A DNA stretch of 64,000 nt from Skermanella rosea. Its GTDB lineage: Bacteria > Pseudomonadota > Alphaproteobacteria > Azospirillales > Azospirillaceae. Within the stretch, counting starts at the first letter, position 1. Every line of letters starts with the position of its first letter. Made by a program: the position numbers and the translations under genes. The notes under the pieces were generated by a model. It searched no databases, was not told the origin of the DNA, and saw nothing but the letters and a program-made list of their open reading frames with translations. The stretch covers positions 2,863,001 to 2,927,000 of the forward strand of contig NZ_CP086111.1 in the NCBI RefSeq assembly GCF_016806835.2. Direction: 5' to 3'. Of the stretch, positions 42,353 to 51,849 are shown in pieces.

Positions 42353-42757
42353 TTATCCGGCCGGGCAGGCGAAAAGCGTCAGGGGCCGGTCCGTGACCCC
42401 GGTAAGGGCTGCCAAATCTTGGCAGCCCTCCGCGGAACAGAGGCGGTAGTCGGCGGTGAAGCCGGAATTGGCGAGGTCGAGGCGGTCGAGCGGCGGAACC
42501 CCGGGCCGGAAGACCCAGGAGCCGTCGACCAGCTTGGCGCCCTCCGGCACCTCCATCCCGGCGCCGCTGCCGCGCACGCGCGCCTCCTCGACCAGGAGGC
42601 GCCCGTCCGAAATGCGCCAGTCCTCGCGCCACTCGATCCTCTCGACCGAGTGGGTCCATCCCAGGGAGAAGGCTTCGACCGGAAGGCGCGCCAGCGGCGC
42701 GCCCGCGGATGAAGCGCCGGCCAGGGCGATGCACAGGGCGATCACGGGAGCCGCCAT
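42353..42757 (-). CDS. DUF1850 protein of the TRAP-TAXI operon
   Basis: A 134-residue secreted or periplasmic protein with signal ALCIALAGASSAGAPLA. The domain (FSLGWTHSVERIEWREDWRI, then LVEEARVRGSGAGMEVPEGA) is DUF1850, which is regularly encoded next to TRAP 4TM/12TM fusion permeases. It starts 3 bases after the permease stop, so it belongs to that operon. Its role is unknown. Confidence 0.88.
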   Translation of the reverse strand: MAAPVIALCIALAGASSAGAPLARLPVEAFSLGWTHSVERIEWREDWRISDGRLLVEEARVRGSGAGMEVPEGAKLVDGSWVFRPGVPPLDRLDLANSGFTADYRLCSAEGCQDLAALTGVTDRPLTLFACPAG

Positions 42758-42760
42758 CGA

Positions 42761-44863
42761 TCAGACGGTCCGGTCAACCCGCTGTCCTTCCACGGCCTTG
42801 CGCGTCCGCCACCAGTGGAACGCGACGAAGGCGGCGGACAGGGCAAGCCCGAGCTCGTCCGTGATCGGCAGGGCCACCACCAGCAGGAATGCAGCCGCCG
42901 TCGCCCAGATCCGCTCCAGCACGTTCAGCCGGGCCCGCAGATAGCCGATCGATGCGGCTCCCCATAGCCCGATCGAGATCAGCGCCTTCACGACGATGTA
43001 GACGGTGGCGATCGGGTCGTCGGTCTGGAGCATCAGGGCCGGCGCATAGACCGCCATGAAGGGCACGACGAAGCCGGCGACCGCTATGCGCATGCATTGC
43101 AGGCCGATCTGCAAACCGCCGGCCCGCGCGATCGGGGCGGCAGCGAAGGCCGCCAGCGCCACCGGCGGGGTCAGGTCGGCCATGATGCCGAAATAGAACA
43201 CGAACATGTGGCTGACGATCAGCGGCACCCCGAGATCGAGCAGCGCCGGCCCCACCAACGAGCTGGTGATGATGTAGTTGGGGATGGTCGGGATGCCCAT
43301 GCCCAGCACCAGGCAGGTCAGCATGGTGAGCACGAGGCTGAGGAACAGGCTGCCTTCGCCCACCGACACGATCACGCGGACGAAGTTCGATCCCAGCCCG
43401 GTCAGGGTCATGGTGCCGATGATCACGCCGACCAGCGCGCAGGCGACGCCGACGCTCAGAGCGTTGCGGGCACCCTCGGCCAGGCTCTCGATGGAAAGCT
43501 TCAGGGTTTCTCGCCCGCCGTGGGTAACCAGGTTCACCGCGATCAGCGCCAGGATCAGCAGGTAGACGGCCGTGATGCCGTACTGGAAGAAGGCGGATGC
43601 CGCGAATCCGAGCACGATCCAGAAGACGACGCGGAGTGCCAATGGTCCCAGCAGCGACGCGACCGACGTTCCCAGGATGATCAGGGCCGTCAATCCAAGC
43701 CCCACGGTGCCGGCGAACAGCGGCGTGTAGCCCGAGAACAGCAGGTACACCAGGACTGCCAGCGGCAGCACCAGGTACCATTTCTCCCGAATGGCGGCCA
43801 GGGGGCTGGGGCAGTCCTTCTTGGGCAGGCCCATCAGGCTGAGCCGGCCGGCCTCCAGGTGGACCATCCACAGCACGGTCGCGAAATACAGGATCGCCGG
43901 GATGATCGCCGCCTTGACGATCTCCACGTAGGGAACGTTGATCGTCTCGGCCATGATGAAGGCGACGGCGCCCATCACCGGCGGCATGATCTGGCCGCCC
44001 ATGCTGGCTGTCGCCTCGACCGCGCCGGCGAAGGCCGGGCGGTAGCCGAAACGCTTCATCAGCGGGATGGTGAACTGCCCCGTGGTCACCACGTTGGCGA
44101 CGCCCGAGCCGTTGATCGTGCCCATCAGCGCCGACGACACCACGGCCACCTTCGCGGGACCGCCGCGCTGGTGGCCCACGGTCCCCATCGCGACGTCGGT
44201 GAACAGGCTGATCATCCCGGCGCGTTCCAGGAAGCTGCCGAACAGGATGAACAGGAAGATATAGGTCGAGGACACGAAGATCGGCGTGCCGTAGATGCCC
44301 TCCGTGCCCAGGAACATCTGGTCGATCACCTGGTCGAAGCCGTAGCCGCGATGGTCCAGCGGCGCCGGCAGGTACTCGCCGAACAGCGCGTACGCCAGGA
44401 AGACGCCGCAGACGATCGGCAGGGCGATGCCCATGATCCGCCGCGCCGCCTCGAACACCAGCGCGATGCCGACGAACCCGACCACGATGTCCGTCGTGCT
44501 GGGATCGCCGGCCCGCAGCAGCAGATCATTCTCGAAGTACCAGTGGTAGAGCCCGATTGCGAAACCCAGGACGCCGATGGCCCAGTCCGTCCAGAACGCG
44601 CCGCCGCGCCCCCGCCGGAGCGAGGCGCACAGGGCGAAGGTCAGCAGCAGCAGGAAACCCACGTGCAGCGACCGGACCACGAGGCTGGACAGCGGCGTGT
44701 AGGATGCGGTGTAGACCTGGAACAGGGAGAAGACCACCGCGATCGCGAAGATCACCTTCCCGGTGGACGTAGACCTGTCGGTCGGCCCGGCATGCAGCGG
44801 ACTGGAAGTCTCCGCCGGACCGTGGCCGGGCTGAAGGATCTCGGCTTCGGTATTGGCCGCCAT
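42761..44863 (-). CDS. TRAP transporter permease, 4TM/12TM fusion (DctQM type)
   Basis: A 700-residue membrane protein in which the small (4 TM) and large (12 TM) TRAP subunits are fused. Large-subunit motifs include GTVGHQRGGPAKVAVVSSAL and GTINGSGVANVVTTGQFTIP, EATASMGGQIMPPVMGAVAF, and near the C-terminus TCLVLGMGIPTIPNYIITSS and MADLTPPVALAAFAAAPIAR. It works with the upstream TAXI binding protein in Na+-driven uptake of an organic acid or amino acid. Confidence 0.95.
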   Translation of the reverse strand: MAANTEAEILQPGHGPAETSSPLHAGPTDRSTSTGKVIFAIAVVFSLFQVYTASYTPLSSLVVRSLHVGFLLLLTFALCASLRRGRGGAFWTDWAIGVLGFAIGLYHWYFENDLLLRAGDPSTTDIVVGFVGIALVFEAARRIMGIALPIVCGVFLAYALFGEYLPAPLDHRGYGFDQVIDQMFLGTEGIYGTPIFVSSTYIFLFILFGSFLERAGMISLFTDVAMGTVGHQRGGPAKVAVVSSALMGTINGSGVANVVTTGQFTIPLMKRFGYRPAFAGAVEATASMGGQIMPPVMGAVAFIMAETINVPYVEIVKAAIIPAILYFATVLWMVHLEAGRLSLMGLPKKDCPSPLAAIREKWYLVLPLAVLVYLLFSGYTPLFAGTVGLGLTALIILGTSVASLLGPLALRVVFWIVLGFAASAFFQYGITAVYLLILALIAVNLVTHGGRETLKLSIESLAEGARNALSVGVACALVGVIIGTMTLTGLGSNFVRVIVSVGEGSLFLSLVLTMLTCLVLGMGIPTIPNYIITSSLVGPALLDLGVPLIVSHMFVFYFGIMADLTPPVALAAFAAAPIARAGGLQIGLQCMRIAVAGFVVPFMAVYAPALMLQTDDPIATVYIVVKALISIGLWGAASIGYLRARLNVLERIWATAAAFLLVVALPITDELGLALSAAFVAFHWWRTRKAVEGQRVDRTV

Positions 44864-44952
44864 GCGGCTTTACCTCCGGAAGGCGTCGGAAAGGAGCGGG
44901 ACGGACGCCGCCCCCGGGATCGCCCCGGGAACGGCGGTCGGCTTCGGCATCG

Positions 44953-45921
44953 TCACTTCAAGATGCCGGCTTCGCGGAAGTATTTCTCGGCACCGGCATG
45001 CAGCGGGATCGGCATGCCCTTGACGCCCTCTTCGGGCTTGATGTCCTTGGCCGTCGCATGGGCCGAGGCCAGCGCCCCCAGGTTCTCGTACATCGACTTG
45101 GTCATCTGGTAGACCAGGTCGTCGCTGACGCCGGTATGGGTCACCAGGAAATTGACGACGGCCGCGGTCGGCACATCCTCGGTCTGGCCGTCATAGGTGC
45201 CGGCCGGAATGGTCTCCGCCACGTAGACCGGGTTGCCCACGCCGGACACGACGTCGGCCGGGATCGGCACGATGGTGATCGGGTTGGTCGCGGCGAGGTC
45301 GCGGATCGAGGCGACGCCCAGGCCGGCGGACTGGAGCGTGGCGTCGATCTGGCGGTTCTTGACCAGCTCGACCGACTCGGCGAAGGGCAGGTACTCGACC
45401 TTGCCGAAGTCCTCGTAGGTCATCCCGGCGGCCTTGAAGATGGCGCGGGCGTTCAGCTCGGTGCCGGAGCGCGGCGCCCCGACCGAGACCCGCTTGCCCT
45501 TCAGATCCTGAAGCGTCTTGATCCCGCTGTCGCCGCGGGCGACGATCTGGATGAAGTTCGGATAGATCGCGGCCATGCCGCGGATCTTGGAAAGCTTGCT
45601 CTTGAAGCCGGCCTCCTCGTCGCCGGCCCACGCGGCGGCGACGGAGTCACCGAGCGAGAACCCCACCTCGCCGCGGCCCTGCTGGAGCAGGTTGAGGTTC
45701 TCGACCGACGCCTTGGTCGATTGGACAGAGGTCCGAGCCTCGGGGATCTTGTCCGCATAGATCTTGGAGAGCGCCACGCCCAGCGGATAATAAACGCCGC
45801 TGGTGCCGCCCGTCAGGACGTTGACGAACTCGTCGGCTCTCGCCCCGCCCGTCCCCGGCGCGGCCACGCCGACCGCCATGAATGCTGCCGTCGCGGCGGC
45901 AAGGAGCATCCTCTTCATCAT
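44953..45921 (-). CDS. TAXI-family TRAP transporter solute-binding protein
   Basis: A 322-residue periplasmic protein with a Sec signal peptide (LLAAATAAFMAVGVAA region). The TAXI pattern is clear: VNVLTGGTSGVYYPLGVALS, QSTKASVENLNLLQQGRGEV, and VSVGAPRSGTELNARAIFKA. It delivers a ligand, typically glutamate or another carboxylate, to the fused permease encoded 89 bases downstream. A GGGAGG ribosome-binding site precedes the ATG. First gene of the operon. Confidence 0.95.
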   Translation of the reverse strand: MMKRMLLAAATAAFMAVGVAAPGTGGARADEFVNVLTGGTSGVYYPLGVALSKIYADKIPEARTSVQSTKASVENLNLLQQGRGEVGFSLGDSVAAAWAGDEEAGFKSKLSKIRGMAAIYPNFIQIVARGDSGIKTLQDLKGKRVSVGAPRSGTELNARAIFKAAGMTYEDFGKVEYLPFAESVELVKNRQIDATLQSAGLGVASIRDLAATNPITIVPIPADVVSGVGNPVYVAETIPAGTYDGQTEDVPTAAVVNFLVTHTGVSDDLVYQMTKSMYENLGALASAHATAKDIKPEEGVKGMPIPLHAGAEKYFREAGILK

Positions 45922-46086
45922 CAACCTCCCGGACTTATGAATTTTTCTCACGCGCAATTGCGAGGGTAATCGCCGCACGGGCGATTTGCCACATAGAACA
46001 ACAACACGCAACGGTGCTTGTCCGCCGCCTACCCGCGGATTACGGTCCCTCGGCCCAGCTTTCGGCGCGACGCGAGGAACGACATC

Positions 46087-46812
46087 ATGGACATGACCGG
46101 AGAATACAGAATCTCCGCACCCCGTTCGCGGGTTTGGGAAGCGCTCAACGATCCCGAGATCCTGAAGCAATGCATCCCCGGCTGCGAGGAGATCCAGAAG
46201 CAGTCCGACACCGAGATGACCGCGAAGGTGACCGCCAAGGTCGGCCCGGTGAAGGCCAAGTTCGCGGGCAAGGTGACGCTCAGCGACATCAATCCTCCCA
46301 ACGGCTACACCATCACCGGCGAGGGCAGCGGCGGGGCCGCCGGCTTCGGCAAGGGCGGGGCCAAGGTCAACCTCGCCGACGCCGGTCCCGACACGGTGCT
46401 GACCTACACAGCCCACGCCCAGGTCGGCGGCAAGCTGGCCCAGATCGGCTCCCGCCTGATCGACGGCACGGCGCGCAAGATGGCGGACGACTTCTTCGCC
46501 AAGTTCACCGAGGTGGTCGGCCGCCCGGCGGATGCGCCGGTCGCGGAACCGGCGGTGATCGAAGCGTCCAGGGCCGAAGCCTCCCCCGTCGTCGAGTCCC
46601 CGGCGGCTTCAGCTTCCCCGGCGGTCGAGGACACCCTGGTGCAGCCGGCCGCCGCCCTGAGCAGCGAGACGGCGGCCGTCCCGCCGCCGGCACCCGCCCG
46701 GACGGAAGCTCCGGCACCCGCCACGGCCGAGCAGAGCCGCGGCCTGCAGCCGATGATCTGGATTCCGCTGGTCATCGTCATGGTCGGCGCCCTTCTCTGG
46801 GTTTTTACCTGA
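46087..46812 (+). CDS. coxG: CO dehydrogenase subunit G family protein (CoxG)
   Basis: A 241-residue protein. Residues 1-150 are the SRPBCC/CoxG fold: GEYRISAPRSRVWEALNDPE, ILKQCIPGCEEIQKQSDTEM, and VGGKLAQIGSRLIDGTARKM. An Ala/Pro-rich linker and one C-terminal membrane helix (MIWIPLVIVMVGALLWVF) follow. CoxG is thought to anchor the enzyme to the membrane or link it to the respiratory chain. ATG 46087 with GAGGAA upstream is chosen. It precedes the other cox genes but is separated from them by 425 bases. Confidence 0.9.
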   Translation: MDMTGEYRISAPRSRVWEALNDPEILKQCIPGCEEIQKQSDTEMTAKVTAKVGPVKAKFAGKVTLSDINPPNGYTITGEGSGGAAGFGKGGAKVNLADAGPDTVLTYTAHAQVGGKLAQIGSRLIDGTARKMADDFFAKFTEVVGRPADAPVAEPAVIEASRAEASPVVESPAASASPAVEDTLVQPAAALSSETAAVPPPAPARTEAPAPATAEQSRGLQPMIWIPLVIVMVGALLWVFT

Positions 46813-47237
46813 TCCCCGGCCGCTTCAAGGCCTGACGCATTGCGGTGAGCGCAGCATCAGGCCACATGAACGTGCGACTTCAACCCTGTTGAGCTACAAC
46901 TCAAAGTTGTCGCTTGAGATAGTCGTATACCCGTAGGTCGGGTAGAGCGAAGCGGCACCCGGCCTACGGTTGTTGAACCATGTCGGCCAGCCGAAATGAG
47001 AAAGAAACCGCAGCGGAGTTTACCCGTGATTCCTACCGCGGATAAGGCTGATATGGATAAACAGCACCTGACCCGCCCGGTACCCACCGCGGAACTGCCG
47101 CCGGGATCGCTTGACCTGCCCAACCCGCTCTCATAGCCTGTCATGCGGAATTGTTGCCGGTGGAACAAGGCAGTGGAACAAGCTGCCGCCCGGCAGGCGG
47201 AACTATCGTCGGGTCGGCCAACAAGGGGGAGAGACTC
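46813..47237. other. Gap between coxG and coxS, no gene
   Basis: About 425 bases with no convincing frame. It contains an REP-like palindrome (46931-46969). No remnant of a coxL gene was recognised in any frame. Confidence 0.55.
46931..46969. repeat. REP-like palindromic element
   Basis: CCGTAGGTCGGGT and ACCCGGCCTACGG flank a short centre containing AGAGCGAAGCGG. The GTAGGTCGGGT...GCGAAGCG pattern is that of widespread proteobacterial REP elements mobilised by RAYT-type transposases. No such transposase is in the window. Confidence 0.55.
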
Positions 47238-47729
<492 letters not shown>

Positions 47730-47750
47730 GCGGCGGGGAGGGACAGAGCC

Positions 47751-48545
47751 ATGTACGCATTCGAGTATCACCGCCCGACGACGCTGGCCGAAGCCGCCCA
47801 GCTCGCTTCCGGCAACGAGGACGCCAAGATCCTGGCCGGCGGCCAGACCCTGATCCCGACGCTGAAGCAGCGTCTGGCCCAGCCGAGCGACGTGGTCGAC
47901 CTGGGGGGCATTGCCGAGTTGCGCGGCATCTGCGAGGACGGCGACACCCTGGTGATCGGCGCCACCACGCCGCATGCCGAGGTGGCGGCGAGCGCCGTGG
48001 TCAGGCGCCTGATCCCGGCGCTGGCGAAGCTGGCGGAAGGGATCGGCGACGCCCAGGTGCGCAACCGCGGCACCCTCGGCGGGTCGATCTGCAACAACGA
48101 CCCCTCGGCCGACTATCCCGCCGCCCTGGTCGGGCTGGGCGCCACCGTCCGCACCACGACGCGGAAGATCGCGGCGGAGGATTTCTTCACCGGCATGTTC
48201 GAGACGGCGCTGGAGCCGAACGAGATCGTGACGGCGGTGTCCTTCCCGAGGCCGGGCAAGGCGGCCTACGTCAAGTTTCCCAACCCGGCCAGCCGCTACG
48301 CCACGGTCGGCGTGTTCGTCGCCGAGACCGGCGGAGGGGTCCGGGTGGCGGTCACCGGCGCCGCGCCATCGGTGTACCGCTGGACCGAGGCCGAGCAGGC
48401 CCTGTCCGGCGGCCTGAACCCGGCGGCGCTGGACGGGCTGACGGTCGATCCCGACGGGCTGAACGCCGACATCCATGCCAGCGCCGAGTACCGGGCCAGT
48501 CTGGTCAAGGTCATGGCAAAGCGGGCGGTCGCGGCCAGCGCCTGA
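47751..48545 (+). CDS. coxM: CO dehydrogenase-type FAD-binding medium subunit (CoxM)
   Basis: A 264-residue protein with the FAD sites of the family: [20 protein letters not shown] near residue 25 and [20 protein letters not shown] near residue 105, and the C-terminal domain [20 protein letters not shown]. It passes electrons from the FeS clusters to FAD. It lies in tandem with coxS. Confidence 0.94.
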   Translation: MYAFEYHRPTTLAEAAQLASGNEDAKILAGGQTLIPTLKQRLAQPSDVVDLGGIAELRGICEDGDTLVIGATTPHAEVAASAVVRRLIPALAKLAEGIGDAQVRNRGTLGGSICNNDPSADYPAALVGLGATVRTTTRKIAAEDFFTGMFETALEPNEIVTAVSFPRPGKAAYVKFPNPASRYATVGVFVAETGGGVRVAVTGAAPSVYRWTEAEQALSGGLNPAALDGLTVDPDGLNADIHASAEYRASLVKVMAKRAVAASA

Positions 48546-48621
48546 ACATCGACGCGATGCAAAGCGCAAAGGATCCCCGGACGTCCGCCGGACCCGACAT
48601 CCCATTGAGATCACCGAGATC

Positions 48622-49545
48622 ATGACAAATCCCCTGCCCGCCTCCGTCGATGAAACACTGGAGCTGCTTCAGCGTGGCGATTACGTCGCCGAGCGGTCGC
48701 TGGCGACGGCCCTCTATCTCGCCCTCAAGCTGAACCGCCCGCTGTTCCTCGAAGGCGAGGCCGGCACCGGCAAGACCGAGATCGCCAAGGTGCTGAGCGC
48801 CACGCTCGGCCGCCGGTTGGTCCGGCTGCAATGCTACGAGGGCCTGGACGTCGCCTCCGCGGTGTACGAGTGGAACTACGCCCGCCAGATGATCGAGATC
48901 CGCCTGGCCGAGGCGACCGGCGAGAAGAGCCGCGAGAGCCTTGGCGGCGACATCTTCTCCCCCGAGTTCCTGATCAAGCGCCCCCTGCTCCAGGCGCTGG
49001 AGACCGGGGCCGACGGCCCGCCCGTCCTGCTGATCGACGAGCTGGACCGCACCGACGAACCATTCGAAGCCTACCTCCTCGAAGTGCTGTCCGACTTCCA
49101 GATCACCATCCCGGAGATCGGCACGATCAAGGCGGAGCAGCCGCCGACCGTCATCATCACTTCCAACCGCACGCGCGAGATCCACGACGCTCTGAAGCGC
49201 CGCTGCTTCTACCACTGGGTCGATTATCCGGACGCGGCCCGCGAGCAGGACATCCTCCGGGTAAAGGCGCCGAACGTGCCCGAGCACCTGTCCCGCCAAG
49301 TCGTGGGCTTCGTGCAGCGCCTGCGCGGCATGGACCTGTTCAAGCTGCCCGGCGTCGCCGAGACCCTGGACTGGGCGCAGGCCCTGACCCAGCTCGACCG
49401 GCTCGAACTGGACCCGGACACGATCAACGACACGCTGGGCACCCTGCTGAAGTACCAGGACGACATCGCCAAGATCCAAGGCAGCGAGGCGAACCGCATC
49501 CTGACCCAGGTCAAGGCCGAGCTGTCCGCCGCCCACCCGGCCTGA
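48622..49545 (+). CDS. coxD: MoxR-type AAA+ ATPase CoxD
   Basis: A 307-residue ATPase. Walker A is [17 protein letters not shown] near residue 45, Walker B is [20 protein letters not shown], and sensor [20 protein letters not shown] follows. In CO dehydrogenase maturation CoxD and the VWA protein CoxE act together to load sulfur and copper into the active site. It starts 76 bases after coxM and 7 bases separate it from coxE. Confidence 0.92.
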   Translation: MTNPLPASVDETLELLQRGDYVAERSLATALYLALKLNRPLFLEGEAGTGKTEIAKVLSATLGRRLVRLQCYEGLDVASAVYEWNYARQMIEIRLAEATGEKSRESLGGDIFSPEFLIKRPLLQALETGADGPPVLLIDELDRTDEPFEAYLLEVLSDFQITIPEIGTIKAEQPPTVIITSNRTREIHDALKRRCFYHWVDYPDAAREQDILRVKAPNVPEHLSRQVVGFVQRLRGMDLFKLPGVAETLDWAQALTQLDRLELDPDTINDTLGTLLKYQDDIAKIQGSEANRILTQVKAELSAAHPA

Positions 49546-49552
49546 GGCCGCC

Positions 49553-50812
49553 ATGGTCCAAGACACAAGCGACAGCCAGCCGGACATCCAGATCGACGGC
49601 GGACGCCTGTCCGCCAACATCATGCATTTCGCCCGCTGCCTGCGCGCCGCCGGTCTTCCCATCGGCCCGGGCAAGGTGCTCCAGGCGCTGGAGGCGGTGG
49701 AGGCCGTCGGCATCGGCAACCGCCGCGACTTCTACTGGACGCTGCACGCAGTCTTCGTCAACCGCCGTGACCAGCGCGAGCTGTTCGACCAGGCGTTCCA
49801 CGTCTTCTGGCGCAATCCCGACATCCTGAAGCGCATGATGGCGCTGCTTCTCCCCACCCTGAAGGCGGACCTGAAGCAGGAAGGGCCTGAAATGTCGCGC
49901 CGGCTAGCCGAGGCGCTGCAAACCAACAAGCCGAAGCCCGGAGAGGGTGACGGCGGCGAGCAGGACCAGGAGATCGAGATCGACGCCTCGCTGACTTGGT
50001 CCGACCGCGAGCTGATCCAGACCATGGATTTCGAGAAGATGTCGGCGGCCGAGATCGCCATGGCGAAATCGGTCATCAAGCGCATGACGCTGCCGATCAT
50101 GACCGTCCCGACCCGGCGCTTCCAGCTCAGCCACCTGGGCCGCCGCGCCGACCTCCGGGCGACCCTGCGGCAGACGCTCCGCTCCGGCGGCGACGTGATC
50201 GACCTCGCGACCAAGCGGCGGCGGGAACGCCACCCGCCACTGGTCGTCCTGTGCGACATCTCCGGCTCCATGAGCCGCTACTCGCGCATGCTGCTCCACT
50301 TCCTGCATGCGGTGACCAACGACCGCGACCGGGTCCACACCTTCCTGTTCGGCACCCGGCTGACCAACGTGACGCGGTACCTGCGCTACAGGGACATCGA
50401 CGTGTCGCTGGAGAAGGTTTCCGGCGCGGTGCAGGACTGGTCCGGCGGCACCCGCATCGGGCGGAGCCTGCACGAATTCAACCGGGTCTGGTCGCGCCGG
50501 GTCCTGGGCCAGGGCGCCGTCGTCATCCTGATCACCGACGGGCTGGACCGCGACGCGGCCGAAGGGCTGGGCGAGGAGATCGAGCGGCTCCACAAGAGCT
50601 GCCGCCGTCTCATCTGGCTGAACCCCCTCTTGCGCTACGAGGGGTTCGAGCCGAAATCCAGTGGCATCAGGGCCATCATGCCCCATGTCGACGATTTCCG
50701 ACCGGTCCACAACCTGGCAAGCCTCGCCGACCTGGCGAAGGTGCTCGATCATGTCGGACCCCGGCGCCACGGCGGCATGGCGCGATGGCTAGCGGAGGTG
50801 GCTTCAGCATGA
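49553..50812 (+). CDS. coxE: VWA-domain protein CoxE
   Basis: A 419-residue protein. The N-terminal half (LRAAGLPIGPGKVLQALEAV) is the CoxE helical domain. A VWA domain follows with the MIDAS motif CDISGSMSRYSRMLLHFLHA near residue 237, VQDWSGGTRIGRSLHEFNRV and VILITDGLDRDAAEGLG. It is the partner of CoxD. The stop overlaps the next start (ATGA). Confidence 0.93.
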   Translation: MVQDTSDSQPDIQIDGGRLSANIMHFARCLRAAGLPIGPGKVLQALEAVEAVGIGNRRDFYWTLHAVFVNRRDQRELFDQAFHVFWRNPDILKRMMALLLPTLKADLKQEGPEMSRRLAEALQTNKPKPGEGDGGEQDQEIEIDASLTWSDRELIQTMDFEKMSAAEIAMAKSVIKRMTLPIMTVPTRRFQLSHLGRRADLRATLRQTLRSGGDVIDLATKRRRERHPPLVVLCDISGSMSRYSRMLLHFLHAVTNDRDRVHTFLFGTRLTNVTRYLRYRDIDVSLEKVSGAVQDWSGGTRIGRSLHEFNRVWSRRVLGQGAVVILITDGLDRDAAEGLGEEIERLHKSCRRLIWLNPLLRYEGFEPKSSGIRAIMPHVDDFRPVHNLASLADLAKVLDHVGPRRHGGMARWLAEVASA

Positions 50813-51129
50813 CGTACGAAAACAACATCCCCGAGATCGCGGCGGCGCTGCGGGCCGAGGGAAAGCGCGTAGCACTGGCGACCGTGGTCTCCACCTGGGG
50901 CTCCTCCCCCCGGCCGGTCGGCAGCCAGCTGGTGGTGGACGAGACCGGCGCCATGCAGGGCTCCGTGTCGGGCGGCTGCATCGAGGGGGCCGTCGTCCAC
51001 GAGGCCATGCAGGCCATGCAGGACGGCGAGCCGCGCATGCTCAGCTTCGGCGTCGCCGACGAGCAGGCCTGGGAAGTCGGCCTCGCCTGCGGCGGCAAGG
51101 TCCAGGTCTATGTCGAGGCGGTGGAATGA
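50809..51129 (+). CDS. XdhC/CoxI-family protein, N-terminal domain only
   Basis: A 106-residue protein corresponding to the XdhC_CoxI domain: VALATVVSTWGSSPRPVGSQ, GSVSGGCIEGAVVHEAMQAM and GLACGGKVQVYVE. XdhC proteins bind and sulfurate molybdenum cofactor before insertion in molybdenum hydroxylases. The Rossmann-type second half is encoded by the next gene, with an ATGA overlap, so the protein is split into two coupled chains. Confidence 0.88.
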   Translation: MTYENNIPEIAAALRAEGKRVALATVVSTWGSSPRPVGSQLVVDETGAMQGSVSGGCIEGAVVHEAMQAMQDGEPRMLSFGVADEQAWEVGLACGGKVQVYVEAVE

Positions 51130-51842
51130 AGACCGACATCCTTCAGCGCCTGGTCAGGGCGCGCGCCGAGAAATGCCCGGTGGCCCTGGTCACGGACCTG
51201 GGCTCCGGCCTCCAGACGCTGGTCCACGATGACGTCACCCACGGCGGCTTCGGCCTTGACCGGGAGGAGCTGGCCGAAGTGCGCCGCTTCCTCCGCGAGG
51301 ACCGCAGCGGCATCGTGGAGATCGGCGACGCCCGACTGTTCATCCACTCGTTCAACCCGCCGCTGCGGGTCATCATCATCGGCGCCGTCCACATCGCGCA
51401 GGCCCTGGCGCCGATGGCGTCGCTGGCGGGATACGACGTGGTCGTGGTCGATCCGCGCCGGGCTTTCGCGACCGACGCGCGCTTTCCCGGCATCTCCATG
51501 AACGGCGAATGGCCCGACGACGCGCTGAACCAGCTCGCGATCGACGGCCGCACCGCCATCGTCACCCTGACCCACGATCCCAAGCTGGATGATCCGGCGC
51601 TCCACGTGGCGCTCCGCTCCCCGGCCTTCTATGTCGGCTCCCTGGGCAGCCGGAAGACCCACGGCAAGCGGGTGGACCGCCTGCGCGAGGCCGGCTTCAC
51701 CGAAGCCGAGATCGCCCGCATCCACGCTCCCGTCGGGCTCGCCATCGACGCCGTCACGCCGGCCGAGATCGCGCTGGCGATCATGGCCCAGATCACCCAG
51801 GTGCTGCGCCAGGAACCGTCCTCCGCCGCGGCGGCGGCCTGA
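51126..51842 (+). CDS. XdhC-family protein with Rossmann domain
   Basis: A 238-residue protein. A short leading segment is followed by the XdhC Rossmann domain: RVIIIGAVHIAQALAPMASL near residue 80, DVVVVDPRRAFATDARFPG, and YVGSLGSRKTHGKRVDRLRE with the C-terminal GLAIDAVTPAEIALAIMAQI. It probably works with the preceding chain in cofactor handling for the cox-type enzyme. Confidence 0.9.
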   Translation: MKTDILQRLVRARAEKCPVALVTDLGSGLQTLVHDDVTHGGFGLDREELAEVRRFLREDRSGIVEIGDARLFIHSFNPPLRVIIIGAVHIAQALAPMASLAGYDVVVVDPRRAFATDARFPGISMNGEWPDDALNQLAIDGRTAIVTLTHDPKLDDPALHVALRSPAFYVGSLGSRKTHGKRVDRLREAGFTEAEIARIHAPVGLAIDAVTPAEIALAIMAQITQVLRQEPSSAAAAA

Positions 51843-51849
51843 CCGGACC

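Noticed and set aside
40512-42449. A 645-residue plus-strand open frame
   Set aside because: Antisense to the antiporter and DUF1850 genes; composition is that of a shadow.
43097-45112. A 671-residue plus-strand open frame
   Set aside because: Antisense to the TRAP permease and TAXI genes, with His/Arg/Gln-rich composition and no protein-like pattern.
46813-47237. A hidden coxL fragment between coxG and coxS
   Set aside because: No frame gives any motif of the molybdopterin subunit; only the REP-like palindrome is recognisable.
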